Origin: Pseudonocardia petroleophila
GTDB taxonomy: Bacteria > Actinomycetota > Actinomycetes > Mycobacteriales > Pseudonocardiaceae
NCBI RefSeq assembly: GCF_014235185.1
Contig: NZ_CP060131.1
Coordinates: forward strand, 2,859,501-2,923,500
Direction: 5' to 3'
DNA: 64,000 nucleotides
A program made the position numbers and the translations under genes. This document shows positions 17,018 through 25,278 of the stretch, piece by piece (the first letter of the stretch is position 1; the number at the start of each line of letters is the position of its first letter). Under the pieces are notes generated by a model, which had not been told where the DNA came from, did not search any database, and worked only from the letters and a program-made list of their open reading frames with translations.

Positions 17018-18840
17018 GACGGGCGTGTCTCTAGACGGCGGTGTCGCTGCTGGTCAGCGGCTTGCGGTGGCGAGTTCGATGATCTGCTTCGGGGCGGGGA
17101 TGTCGAGGCGGGCGAGTAGGTCGCGTTGGGGCTTGGACAGCTCGGTGCGCTGGCGGAACACTCCGGTGGGGCCGGTGAAGGTGCCGGCGTGGAGCCGGTC
17201 GAGGTGGCGGCGCACGTGATGCCAGGTGTCGCCGGTGGTGGTCTCGACGACGCGGATGAGCAGCAGCGCGAGCCAGCAGAGCACGACGTGGGCGCGGATG
17301 CGTTCTTCGAGCCGGTGATAGACCGGGCGCAGGTCGATGATCTGCTTCATGTCGCGCCAGCCGCGCTCGACTTCCAGGAGTTGCTTGTAGCCGCGCGCGA
17401 TGTCGGCGGCGGGCAGGTGCGGGTCCGAGCAGCGCAGCAGGTACTTCCCGTCGAGGTTGGCCTCGGTCTTGATCTTGGCCTTGTCGACGCGCAGCAGCCC
17501 GCCGGGAGTGACCCGCAGGTACCGGTTCAGGCCCGGCTTGGTCGAGATTCGTCCGCGCAGCTCGCCGCGCTTCATGACGGGCAGGCGGTCCGAGTCGGCG
17601 ATCAGCTCCTCGAGCTGGGCGATCAGCTGGGCGCGGATGTGCGCGTCGCGCCCGGCGGCGTCGGGGTTGTGGCAGATGACGAACCGCTCGGACTCGGAGA
17701 CCTTCACCTCCTTGATCCGCATGTTCTCCGCGATCTCGGTGTAGCGGCCCTGCCGGGACAGCGCGGCCTTGATCTCCACCGAGTCCGAGCGCAGCTTCTC
17801 CCCGATGATGTAGGCGTGCTCGCCCTGGCGCAGGTAGCGGCGGTTGGCCTCGGAGGAGAATCCGCGGTCGGCCACCCACACGATCTTCGACAGGGTCCAG
17901 TCCCGCATGTCGTCCTTGACCTGGCGGATGAGCTTGGAGTCCGCGGTGTTCCCGGGCCAGCACCACACCCGCACTGGGATCCCCTCGCGGGTGACCGCCA
18001 TCCCGATCACGATCTGGGGCAGGTCGTCGCGGGAGTCCTTGGACTTGCCGTAGGTCCGGAACCCGACGTTGCCCTTCTTGCCCTCCTTGCCGTCCTGGTC
18101 GGGGACCGGGTGGCCGTGTTCGTCGCGGGTGACCGGCTCGTCGGGGTCGTCGAGTTCGAAGTAGGTGGAGGTGGTGTCGAAGAACAGCAGGTCGACCTCG
18201 AGGTTGAGCAGGTTCGCGACCTGGCGGAACACCCCGATCTCCAGCTGCTCGCGGACGTCGTGGAGCCAGTCCATCGCCCGGTAGCAGGCGTCGTCGCTGG
18301 TCTGGGGCAGCCCGTCGATGTGCACGTCGTGGTTGATCCAGTCCGCTGCCGCCAGCTTCGACGACGCCGCAAGCGCCCGGTTCGCGACCAGCCCGAACAG
18401 CACCCGCTCGGTCGCCGCGGTGTCGCGGGGCCGACCGCGACGCGGCTTGGCGTCCAGGCCGCGCAGGACGGTGTCGATGCCCAGCCGCCGCCACAGCGCG
18501 TCGAGGACGAACGTGCCGCCCAACGGGCGGGACTCGCAGAACACCAGCTCCGAGCCCGCGGTCGCAGCCAACGCGTCGGCCGGGTCCAGCAGCCGGGCCA
18601 GCGACCCCACCAGCCGCTTGACCGCGACGCGGTCGAGCTGGTCGGCCCGCCCGAACCCGTAGAGGATCTTCGGGACCGACCGGCCGGCGACCGGGTCCCA
18701 CTCGTTGTGCGCCAGATGCAGGTAGCGGACAGTCCCGCTCTTGGTCTTCCGCGCCGTCGTCTTCACGTACATCGCTCTAGAACATAGACCATCACAGCAC
18801 GCTCAGCAGCAACTACCCAGACAGGCGTTTCTCTAGGCGA
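17018..18840 (-). mobile_element. IS1634-type insertion sequence with 21-bp imperfect flanking direct repeats
   Basis: The transposase is bracketed by direct repeats 17018-17038 and 18820-18840 that match at 17 of 21 positions (left copy GACGGGCGTGTCTCTAG, right copy GACAGGCGTTTCTCTAG). Just inside them are weak inverted ends containing GCTGCTG and AGCG. IS1634-family elements are known for unusually long target duplications, so this fits an old insertion whose duplication has drifted. It lies only about 30 bp from the IS256-type element, an IS-on-IS cluster. Confidence 0.65.
17054..18772 (-). CDS. IS1634-family (IS4 superfamily) transposase
   Basis: The 572-residue protein begins MYVKTTARKTKSGTVRYLHL, a typical N-terminus of IS1634-type enzymes. 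DDE positions are visible in LLFFDTTSTYFE, VWVADRGFSSEANR and LLEVERGWRDMKQ. The length is normal and the frame is intact. Beyond movement of its own element it has no apparent role in the island. Confidence 0.92.
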   Translation of the reverse strand: MYVKTTARKTKSGTVRYLHLAHNEWDPVAGRSVPKILYGFGRADQLDRVAVKRLVGSLARLLDPADALAATAGSELVFCESRPLGGTFVLDALWRRLGIDTVLRGLDAKPRRGRPRDTAATERVLFGLVANRALAASSKLAAADWINHDVHIDGLPQTSDDACYRAMDWLHDVREQLEIGVFRQVANLLNLEVDLLFFDTTSTYFELDDPDEPVTRDEHGHPVPDQDGKEGKKGNVGFRTYGKSKDSRDDLPQIVIGMAVTREGIPVRVWCWPGNTADSKLIRQVKDDMRDWTLSKIVWVADRGFSSEANRRYLRQGEHAYIIGEKLRSDSVEIKAALSRQGRYTEIAENMRIKEVKVSESERFVICHNPDAAGRDAHIRAQLIAQLEELIADSDRLPVMKRGELRGRISTKPGLNRYLRVTPGGLLRVDKAKIKTEANLDGKYLLRCSDPHLPAADIARGYKQLLEVERGWRDMKQIIDLRPVYHRLEERIRAHVVLCWLALLLIRVVETTTGDTWHHVRRHLDRLHAGTFTGPTGVFRQRTELSKPQRDLLARLDIPAPKQIIELATASR

Positions 18841-19042
18841 ATCTGCCCTCGGTGGCCATCCGCACTGCCCTGACCTGCATCCTCACCCGCCCAGGACCTC
18901 CAGACCGGCCGAATTACGCGGAACGCGGGTCCCGGGTGGACGTTCTCCCGCCGAGATCGTGATCATGAAGGTTCGTCGTCTGAACCGACCGAGCGCTCGA
19001 CGGTCCCACGCCGCGGCTCCCGATCTGGTAGGTGTCGACGTC

Positions 19043-19873
19043 ATGAAATTCGGGATCGCCACGTTCATCACCGACGAGGGAATCGGCCCCGAGGCGCTGG
19101 GGCGCGCACTCGAGGAACGCGACTTCACTTCGTTGTTCATCGCCGAGCACTCCCACATCCCCGTGAGCAGGGAGACCCCGTATCCGGGCGGGGGTGAGCT
19201 CCCGCAGATGTACTACCGCACGCTCGATCCGTTCGTCGCCCTGACCGCGGCCGGCGTCGTGACGTCGCGGCTCGTGCTGGGCACCGGGATCGCGCTGCTG
19301 CCCCAGCGGGACGTCATCCACACCGCGAAGCAGGTCGCGAGCCTCGACCTCGTCTCGGGCGGCCGGGTCGCCTTCGGGGTCGGGGTCGGGTGGAACCGCG
19401 AGGAGATGCGCAACCACGGCACCGAGCCTGGCACCCGCGGCGCGCAGATGGACGAGCAGCTCGCGGCGCTGAAGGAGATCTGGACGAAGGACGAGGCGGA
19501 GTTCCACGGGCAGCACGTCGACTTCGACCCCATCTACGCCTGGCCGAAACCAGTGCAGAAGCCCCATCCGCCCATCTACCTCGGCGGGGAGAGCAAGGCG
19601 GCGCTGCGCCGGCTGGCGACCTACGGCGACGCGTGGCTGCCCCGCGCGCACACCCCTCCCGAGGAGATCCGCCGCGTCCGGGAATGGCTTGCCGAGCAGG
19701 GCCGGCACGACGTGCCGTTCACGGTGTACGCCGCAGATCCGGATCCGGAGAGGGTGGACGGCTACGCCGCTGCCGGGGTCGACGAGGTCACGCTGAACCT
19801 CGAGACCCTCCCCGAGTCCGAAGCCCTCCGAGCCCTCGACGAGCTCGCCGGATTCGCGGCCGCGCGCCGCTGA
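19043..19873 (+). CDS. LLM-class F420-dependent oxidoreductase
   Basis: The 276-residue luciferase-like protein begins MKFGIATFITDEGIGPEALG and contains the hallmark GGRVAFGVGVGWNREEM segment and PPIYLGGESKAALRR. In actinobacteria these enzymes mostly use F420H2 or FMNH2 to reduce or oxygenate diverse substrates. The ATG at 19043 is preferred over an in-frame upstream ATG at 18959 because it starts the first beta strand. The GGTAGGTG before it could be a ribosome site or part of a -10 element. It stands alone after the IS cluster. Confidence 0.85.
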   Translation: MKFGIATFITDEGIGPEALGRALEERDFTSLFIAEHSHIPVSRETPYPGGGELPQMYYRTLDPFVALTAAGVVTSRLVLGTGIALLPQRDVIHTAKQVASLDLVSGGRVAFGVGVGWNREEMRNHGTEPGTRGAQMDEQLAALKEIWTKDEAEFHGQHVDFDPIYAWPKPVQKPHPPIYLGGESKAALRRLATYGDAWLPRAHTPPEEIRRVREWLAEQGRHDVPFTVYAADPDPERVDGYAAAGVDEVTLNLETLPESEALRALDELAGFAAARR

Positions 19874-19904
19874 CGCGCCTGGGCCGGGACGCTAGCGTCG
19901 GCCG

Positions 19905-20230
19905 ATGACCGCGAGAAGGCGCACGTCCGCTGGTACGATGCCCGGCCCGGGGTGGGTGAAGCCGTGGCTCCTGGTCGCGGAGATCGCCTGGTCGGCGCCG
20001 GTGGTGATCGCCCATCGGACGTTCCGGATGGCGTCGGGCGGTTGGCCGCCGAGCGCCCGGGACCGCCGGGAGTACACCCGCATGGTGCAGGAGAAGGTCG
20101 AGGCGTTGTTCCAGGCCGCGACGGCCGCGGTGACGACTCCGCCGAAGGACACCGCCAAGGCCGTCGGCAACGTGCTCGGCCCGGTCCACCGGCGGTCGTG
20201 GCCAACCGCCGTCGACTCTCGAGAGGCTGA
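19905..20230 (+). pseudogene. frameshifted phasin-like small protein gene
   Basis: The frame from ATG 19905 (MTARRRTSAGTMPGPGWVK) continues through RMASGGWPPSARDRREYTRM and VQEKVEALFQAATAAV to GNVLGPVHRR. It then loses its sense near 20193, while the -1 frame reads VVANRRRLSRG and stops at 20230. Adding one base in CGGCGG at 20191-20195 would give a continuous protein of about 108 residues resembling actinobacterial phasin-like granule proteins. It may be a real mutation or a sequencing error. TAGCGT lies 6 nt before the ATG, suggesting a leaderless start. Downstream, the same frame also reads MPAWVAEKLAYVKG to 20338, possibly a remnant. Confidence 0.5.
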
Positions 20231-20374
20231 CGCCTGGGGCGGGACCTGTCCGTCGTGTGCCGCGAGTCCCGCCAGGCGGGCGGTGGAGACGACATGCCCG
20301 CCTGGGTCGCCGAGAAGCTCGCCTACGTCAAGGGCTGAACCCGTCTCACGCCCTCCCGGGTCGGGGCGGGCGGG

Positions 20375-20614
20375 TCAGGCGCCGAGGGTGTCGACGGTGG
20401 TCTCGAGGGCGACGGCGAGCTCCTCGAGCGCCTGTCCGGACGGCGCCGAGCCGCCGTGTCGTTCGAGCAGTTCGCTGCGGGACGCGACGACGAGGCCCTG
20501 GTCCTCGTCCGCTGTTCCGGGCACCACGCGGGCCTGCCCCTCGACGACGGCGAGCTGCGGGTCCGGCAGGTCGGAGTCGAACAACTCCCGGAGCCGGTCG
20601 GCTGTGATGATCAC
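20375..20614 (-). CDS. hypothetical acidic protein (79 aa)
   Basis: A GTG at 20614 opens 79 codons. The product is acidic and has alternating hydrophobic segments (VIITADRLRELFDSDLPDPQ, ALEELAVALETTV). I do not recognise the family and see no catalytic or membrane motif. It lies 56 bp downstream of the GntR gene in the same direction and may be co-transcribed. Codon use matches the neighbours, which supports it as real. Confidence 0.45.
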   Translation of the reverse strand: MIITADRLRELFDSDLPDPQLAVVEGQARVVPGTADEDQGLVVASRSELLERHGGSAPSGQALEELAVALETTVDTLGA

Positions 20615-20670
20615 GGGTGCGGATACCCGCCGCGGGCGGGACCCACTCCTCTCGACCCCGGGCGGGCGGG

Positions 20671-21333
20671 TCAGTGCCGGCCGAGGAGGTTGTCCGACAC
20701 GTTCTCCAGGTGGATCCGCATGGCCTCGCCGGATCCGGCGGAGTCGCGGTCGCGCAGCGCGTCGACGATCGCGGTGTGCTCGCCGTGGTAGCAGCGGCGC
20801 AGTTCCGGGGTGGACGTCCGACGCTTCAACGTGCCCCAGACGGGAAGGGCCCGGGCGGTGTTGAGGACGTCGAACATGTTCATGAGCAGCCCGTTGTGGA
20901 CGGCCTGCGCGATGGCCCGGTGCAGCCGCGCGTCCCAGGACTCGAAGCCATCGAAGTCCTCGCTGCTGCCCCCGGCGTCGAGACACTCGGTGATGCGGTC
21001 GAGATCGGCCTGCGTCGCGACCCGGGCTGCGAGGGTGGCGACCTGCGGCTCGAGGAGCAGCCGCACCTGCATGATCTCCGCCGGGCTCGTGTTCGCGGGT
21101 GCACCCTCGACGGGCTGCAGTACCGCCTCGGTGAGGAACGTGCCTCGGCCGACGTGGCGGATGACCAGTCCGTCGCGTTCGAGCACCTCCAGCGCGCGCC
21201 GGATCGCGCTGCGGGGCGCGGAGAGCTGCTCGACCAGGGCCCGTTCGGTGGGCAGCTTCGAGCCGGGGCCGAAGGTCCCGGCCTGGGCGCCTTCGGTGAG
21301 GAGGCTGCGCAGCGACTGTTCCACCGCCATCAT
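20671..21333 (-). CDS. GntR-family (FadR/FCD-type) regulator
   Basis: The 220-residue protein has an N-terminal winged helix (LRSLLTEGAQAGTFGPGSKL then LSAPRSAIRRALEVLERDGLV) and an FCD effector domain with the usual His-rich metal positions (DARLHRAIAQAVHNG, YHGEHTAIVDALR, RIHLENV). Two adjacent ATG codons (21333 and 21330) are possible starts. It is divergent from the fumarylacetoacetase-like/hydrolase pair, and five ATTGGT boxes lie in the shared intergenic region, so it most likely represses that pair until a pathway acid is bound. Confidence 0.88.
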   Translation of the reverse strand: MMAVEQSLRSLLTEGAQAGTFGPGSKLPTERALVEQLSAPRSAIRRALEVLERDGLVIRHVGRGTFLTEAVLQPVEGAPANTSPAEIMQVRLLLEPQVATLAARVATQADLDRITECLDAGGSSEDFDGFESWDARLHRAIAQAVHNGLLMNMFDVLNTARALPVWGTLKRRTSTPELRRCYHGEHTAIVDALRDRDSAGSGEAMRIHLENVSDNLLGRH

Positions 21334-21359
21334 GCGCCTACAGTAGCCGCAGCAGTGTG

Positions 21360-21475
21360 ACCAATCCAGACCAATGTAAATCGGCCGAAGTCGATGCTCA
21401 CCCTCCCCTCGACAGGTCGAGATGAGGGGCGTACGTTCACGCCTGGCCACATTGGTTCTATTGGTTCAGATTGGT
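21360..21475. promoter_or_regulatory. five ATTGGT boxes in the gntR divergent promoter region
   Basis: ACCAAT occurs at 21360-21365 and 21370-21375. Its complement ATTGGT occurs at 21451-21456, 21460-21465 and 21470-21475. Spacing within each group is 9-10 bp, about one helical turn, and the two groups face each other. The last box ends 6 bp before the ATG at 21482, so binding there would block transcription or a leaderless start. The regulator is inferred to be the adjacent GntR protein. Confidence 0.6.
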
Positions 21476-21481
21476 GCAGCG

Positions 21482-22366
21482 ATGAAGCTGGTGACCTTCT
21501 CCACCGGGTCGGCGCAGCACGTCGGCGTGGTGGACCCCGACGCGGGCGTCGTCCACGACGTCAGTGCGCTCCTTCCGGCCGGCGCCAGCGTCCTCGACGT
21601 CATCGAGGGCTGGGCCGAGCTCGGTCCGGCCCTGGAGCGCGACGCCGCCGCGCAGCCGCGGCACGCCCTCGACTCCGTCCGCCTGCACGCGCCGATCCCG
21701 GTGCCGCGGCGCGACATCTTCTGCGTCGGCAAGAACTACCGCGACCACGTCGTGGAGTTCGGCCGCAGCGGCTACGACCAGCCCGACCGCTCGGAGGCCC
21801 TGCCGGAGTACCCGGTCGTGTTCTCCAAGGCCACGACCTCGGTCAACGGCCCCTTCGACGACATCGAGCCGCACACCGACGTCACCTCGGAGCTGGACTA
21901 CGAGGCCGAGCTCGGCGTGATCATCGGGCGTGGGGGGCGCGGGATCAGCCGCGCGGACGCCTACGACCACGTGTGGGGCTACACGATCATAAACGACTTC
22001 ACCGCCCGGGACCTGCAGCGCAAGCACAAGCAGTGGCTGATCGGGAAGTCCCTCGACACCCACGCGCCGATGGGTCCCTACGCGGTGTCGGCCGACGAGA
22101 TCGACGACGTGACGTCGCTGCAGGTGCAGAGCGTCGTCAACGGCGAGCCGCGCCAGTCCGCCCCGGTGAAGGACCTGATCTTCGACATCCCCGAGCTGAT
22201 CGCGACGCTGTCGGCCGGGATCACCCTGCGGCCCGGAGACCTGATCGCCACCGGCACCCCGGCGGGCGTCGGGATCGGGTTCGACCCGCCGCGGTTCATG
22301 GTCAGCGGCGACGTCGTCGAGGTCTCGATCACCGGCCTCGGCTCGCAGCGCAACCGCATCGCCTGA
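21482..22366 (+). CDS. fumarylacetoacetate hydrolase-family protein
   Basis: The 294-residue protein starts MKLVTFSTGS and has the family core: RDIFCVGKNYRDHVVEFG, metal-ligand Glu residues in LDYEAELGVIIG, Asp in NDFTARDLQRKHKQW, and LIATGTPAGVG. Relatives include fumarylpyruvate hydrolases, oxaloacetate decarboxylases and 2-hydroxyhepta-2,4-diene-dioate isomerases, which cleave C-C bonds in ring-fission products. The ATG has no clear ribosome site and may be leaderless. An upstream ATG at 21422 is in frame but adds an unlikely N-terminus. It forms an operon with the next gene, 12 bp away. Confidence 0.88.
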   Translation: MKLVTFSTGSAQHVGVVDPDAGVVHDVSALLPAGASVLDVIEGWAELGPALERDAAAQPRHALDSVRLHAPIPVPRRDIFCVGKNYRDHVVEFGRSGYDQPDRSEALPEYPVVFSKATTSVNGPFDDIEPHTDVTSELDYEAELGVIIGRGGRGISRADAYDHVWGYTIINDFTARDLQRKHKQWLIGKSLDTHAPMGPYAVSADEIDDVTSLQVQSVVNGEPRQSAPVKDLIFDIPELIATLSAGITLRPGDLIATGTPAGVGIGFDPPRFMVSGDVVEVSITGLGSQRNRIA

Positions 22367-22378
22367 GAAAGGACGCAC

Positions 22379-23140
22379 ATGTACGTCAACGGTAAGGAAC
22401 TCGCCGTCGAGATCGACGGCCAGGGTCCGGCGGTCGTGCTCGTGCACGGCCTCGGCGGCACGTCGAACTTCTACCAGGTCCAGGCCGACGCCCTCGCCGG
22501 TGGTCACACGGTGATCCGGGTCGACTCCGCCGGCGCCGGCCGCTCGGCGAACGCCGAGGGGATCAGCATCGAGTCCCACGCCGACGACCTGGCCGCGGTT
22601 CTCGACGAGCTGGGGATCGCCTCGGCCGGTGTGGTGGGCCACTCCATGGGCACCCTCGTCGTGCGCAGGTTCGCCGCGAAGTACCCGGACCGGGTGAGCG
22701 CGCTCGCCCTCCTCGGCGCGGTCCGCGAGCCCGCCGAGGCCGGCCGGCAGGCCCAGCGCGACCGGGCTGCGACGTTGCGGGACAAGGGAACCGCCGCCGT
22801 CGCGCCCGGCGTGGTCGCGAACGCGCTGTCCGAGAGCACCCGGCGGGACAAGCCGGAGGTGGCCGCGTTCGTCCGCGAGCTGGTCATGCGCCAGGACGCC
22901 GAGGGCTACGCCCGCAACTGCGAGGCGCTCGCCGCCGCCGGAGACCCGGGCCCGGTGACCCCGAGCCTGCCGCTGCTGCTGATCACCGGCGACGAGGACA
23001 AGGTGGGCCCGCCCGACGCCAGCACCGAGCTCGCCGAGGCCCACGGCTCCGCGACGGTCGAGATCGTCCCCGGGATCGGACACTGGACGGCCGTCGAGGC
23101 CGCCGGCCCGGTCACCGACCACCTGCTCAAGTTCTTCTAG
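22379..23140 (+). CDS. alpha/beta hydrolase
   Basis: The 253-residue hydrolase has an oxyanion HGLGGTSNFYQ, nucleophile elbow GHSMG, acid Asp in ITGDEDKVGPP and His in GIGHWTAVE. It resembles 3-oxoadipate enol-lactonase and C-C or ester hydrolases of aromatic degradation. Paired with the fumarylacetoacetase-like enzyme and a GntR regulator it probably processes a ring-cleavage or lactone intermediate. Its TAG stop is part of the CTAG at which the right-hand IS copy begins, so the IS sits exactly at the gene end without damaging it. Confidence 0.88.
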   Translation: MYVNGKELAVEIDGQGPAVVLVHGLGGTSNFYQVQADALAGGHTVIRVDSAGAGRSANAEGISIESHADDLAAVLDELGIASAGVVGHSMGTLVVRRFAAKYPDRVSALALLGAVREPAEAGRQAQRDRAATLRDKGTAAVAPGVVANALSESTRRDKPEVAAFVRELVMRQDAEGYARNCEALAAAGDPGPVTPSLPLLLITGDEDKVGPPDASTELAEAHGSATVEIVPGIGHWTAVEAAGPVTDHLLKFF

Positions 23141-24029
23141 GGCGTGTCCCGTAAGTCGGTGCGCAGCCACAACACGGTCGCGGCGATGATGATCTCCGAT
23201 CGGTAGTAGGCCACGCGCTTCGCGTAGCGGGTGGCGAGGGCGCGGAACTGTTTGAGCCGGTTGAAGCAGCGTTCGACCACGTTGCGACTGGCGTAGAGGG
23301 CCGGGTCGAACGCCGGTGGGCGACCGCCGCGGGGGCCCTTCGCGCGTCGGCGCTGGATCTGGTCGCTGCGTTCGGGGCTGGTGAACGCGATGCGGCGCCG
23401 GCGTAGCGCCGCGCGGGTCGAGGGGTGGGAGTAGGCCTTGTCGGCCAGCACCCGGTCGGGCCGGGTGCGTGGTCGGCCGGGTCCGTCTCGGCCGACCACG
23501 ATCTGATCGAGCAGCGGGAGCAGTTGTGGGTTGTCCCCGGCCTGGCCCGGGGTGAGGATCACCGACATCGGCAGTCCGCGCCCATCGACCGCGAGATGAA
23601 TCTTGCTGGTCAGCCCGCCACGGGACCGTCCGAGGGCTTCTCCATCGACGGCGAGGGCTTCGACCCACCCAGTGGTGCAGCCCCCTTTTTCCGGGCACCG
23701 GCGGAGTGCTGGTGAGCCCGGACGCTGCTGGAATCGATGCTGAAGGTCCACTCCACGTTCCCGACGGCGTCATCCTTGACGATCACGTCGTCGAGGATGC
23801 GTTCCCAGGTGCCGTCCGCGGTCCAGATCCGCAGGCGTTCATGCGCGGTCTTCCAGGGTCCGTAGCGCTCGGGCAGGTCGCGCCACGGGGCGCCGGTGCG
23901 CAGCTTCCACAGGATCGCGTTGATCACCTGACGGTGATCGCGCCACCGCCGGCCTCGCCCTGCGACCGGGGGCAGCAACGGCTCGATTCGCGCCCAGGCC
24001 TTGTCCGTCAGCTCACCCCGACCCACCAC
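23137..24029 (-). CDS. IS5-family transposase (two frames joined by -1 frameshift), copy 2
   Basis: It has the same organisation as copy 1: a first frame from GTG 24029 and a second frame ending at 23137, joined at GGAAAAAGGGGGC (23680-23692 complement). Asp, Asp and Glu motifs are intact in both parts. The TAG stop again comes from the flanking CTAG, which also supplies the TAG of the hydrolase gene on the other strand. Confidence 0.85.
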
Positions 24030-24076
24030 CCGAGCATGATCACCGACAGCAGGTCAGAACCCTTACAGGACACGCC
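23141..24076 (-). mobile_element. IS5-family (IS427 group) insertion sequence, copy 2
   Basis: This is a 936-bp copy of the element at 5562, in the same orientation. I can find three differences: one in each terminal repeat region and one giving Gly instead of Val in the transposase. CTAG flanks it at 23137-23140 and 24077-24080. It forms the right border of the accessory island. Confidence 0.9.
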
Positions 24077-25225
24077 CTAGGCCCGGGACTGCCCGCCCGA
24101 GGCGACCGGGGGCAGCACCAGCACCCGGTCGTCGGAGGGCACCGGCACCCCGCCGTCCTTGTTGACGGTGCCGAGCCAGATCAGGCCGTCGGGGCCGGGG
24201 GCGGCGGCGGAGAGGCGGCCGTAGGTGCCCGCCAGCTGGGTCTCGGTGGCGGTGAAGGCGTTGGTCAGGGGATCGGTGCGCAGGATGAACAGCGCCGCCG
24301 CACCGGTCTGGGCGATCGCCACGACGTCGAGCTGGGCCACGCACCCCGCGACGCCGGGACGGTCCGGCCAGCTCCACGCGGGCGCGGCCAGGGGGCCGGG
24401 GACCACGAGGTGCAGCACGTCCTGCGTGGCCGCCCGGTCGGTGACCCAGGCCGCCGTCGTCGCGGTGTTGACGCACACGCCCCCGGGGGCGGTGAGGCCG
24501 GAGCTGAGCACGGGCGACGCCGGGTCGGGGTTGCCGGTGGCGGGCCGGCCGAACGCGTCGATCCGCAGCAGCTTGCCGGCCAGTGACGCGGGATCGGCGC
24601 CGCCCGCGTCGCCGGTGGCCACCAGCAGGGACCCGTCGACGTCGACGCCCAGCGCACCCCCGTTGTGGACGGCCCCGCGCGGGATCCCGGTGAGCACCGG
24701 CTCCGGCGGCTCGCCGTCGGCGATGCGCACGACGCGGTTGTCCTCGCCGGTCGTGGCGTAGGCGTAGACCAGCCGGTCCTCGGCGTAGGACGGCGAGAGC
24801 ACCAGGCCGGTGAGGCCGCCGCCCCCGGTCGCGTCGACCGGCACCGTCGCCACCAGCACCGGGTCGGTGCCGCGCTCCACGCGCAGCACCCGCCCGGTGA
24901 TCCGCTCGGCCACCAGCGCGCTGACCCCGTCGGGGAGCACCGCGACGGCGCCCACCGGATCGAGGCAGGTCTCGACGACGGCCGGGTCCGGGTCGTCGCA
25001 GGGCTGCGGCGCCGGGGGCGCCCCGCCCTGCGGGGACTGCTCGGCCCGGGGCGGGGGGGTGCGCGCGTCCTCGGACTCCGGGACGCGCGGGATCCCGCCC
25101 AGCTCGCCCGCGCCCTCGATCTGCTCCTGCCACTCCCGCGGCCCGTTGTCGGGGAAGGTGGCGCACCCGGCCAGCCCGACGGCCAGCAGCCCCGCGGCCA
25201 GCGCACGCCGCACCCGTCCCCTCAC
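24077..25225 (-). CDS. LppZ-like lipoprotein, sugar/sorbosone dehydrogenase-type beta-propeller
   Basis: The 382-residue protein starts at a GTG and has a signal peptide ending in the lipobox LAGC (Cys21), so it is exported and lipid-anchored. After a Pro-rich linker come propeller-like repeats (VLPDGVSALVAERITGRVLR, GGGGLTGLVLSPSYAEDR, VHNGGALGVDVDGSLLVATG), as in glucose/sorbosone dehydrogenase-like proteins. M. tuberculosis LppZ (Rv3006) occupies the matching position near doxX and gatB. The substrate is unknown. Its TAG stop lies in the CTAG that bounds the island. Confidence 0.8.
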   Translation of the reverse strand: MRGRVRRALAAGLLAVGLAGCATFPDNGPREWQEQIEGAGELGGIPRVPESEDARTPPPRAEQSPQGGAPPAPQPCDDPDPAVVETCLDPVGAVAVLPDGVSALVAERITGRVLRVERGTDPVLVATVPVDATGGGGLTGLVLSPSYAEDRLVYAYATTGEDNRVVRIADGEPPEPVLTGIPRGAVHNGGALGVDVDGSLLVATGDAGGADPASLAGKLLRIDAFGRPATGNPDPASPVLSSGLTAPGGVCVNTATTAAWVTDRAATQDVLHLVVPGPLAAPAWSWPDRPGVAGCVAQLDVVAIAQTGAAALFILRTDPLTNAFTATETQLAGTYGRLSAAAPGPDGLIWLGTVNKDGGVPVPSDDRVLVLPPVASGGQSRA

Positions 25226-25278
25226 GCGCGACAGGTTAGGCCGGGCCGGGTGTGCGCGCCGTGAGTACCGTCCGGGGC

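Larger units (their letters stand above)
5558..24080. mobile_element. composite transposon-like accessory island
   Basis: About 18.5 kb between gatB and the LppZ-like gene is bounded by two 936-bp IS5/IS427-type elements in the same orientation. I find only about three base differences between them. CTAG lies at both outer ends (5558-5561 and 24077-24080), as expected for a 4-bp duplication of one target. The content is catabolic and regulatory, and includes two further IS elements and several broken genes, whereas genes on both sides are conserved actinobacterial core genes. Transposition of the whole unit is inference; two independent IS insertions into CTAG would look similar. Confidence 0.6.

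Noticed and set aside
17031-18701. Reverse ORF of 556 codons parallel to the IS1634-type transposase
   Set aside because: It is an alternative frame of the transposase; only the other frame carries DDE motifs.
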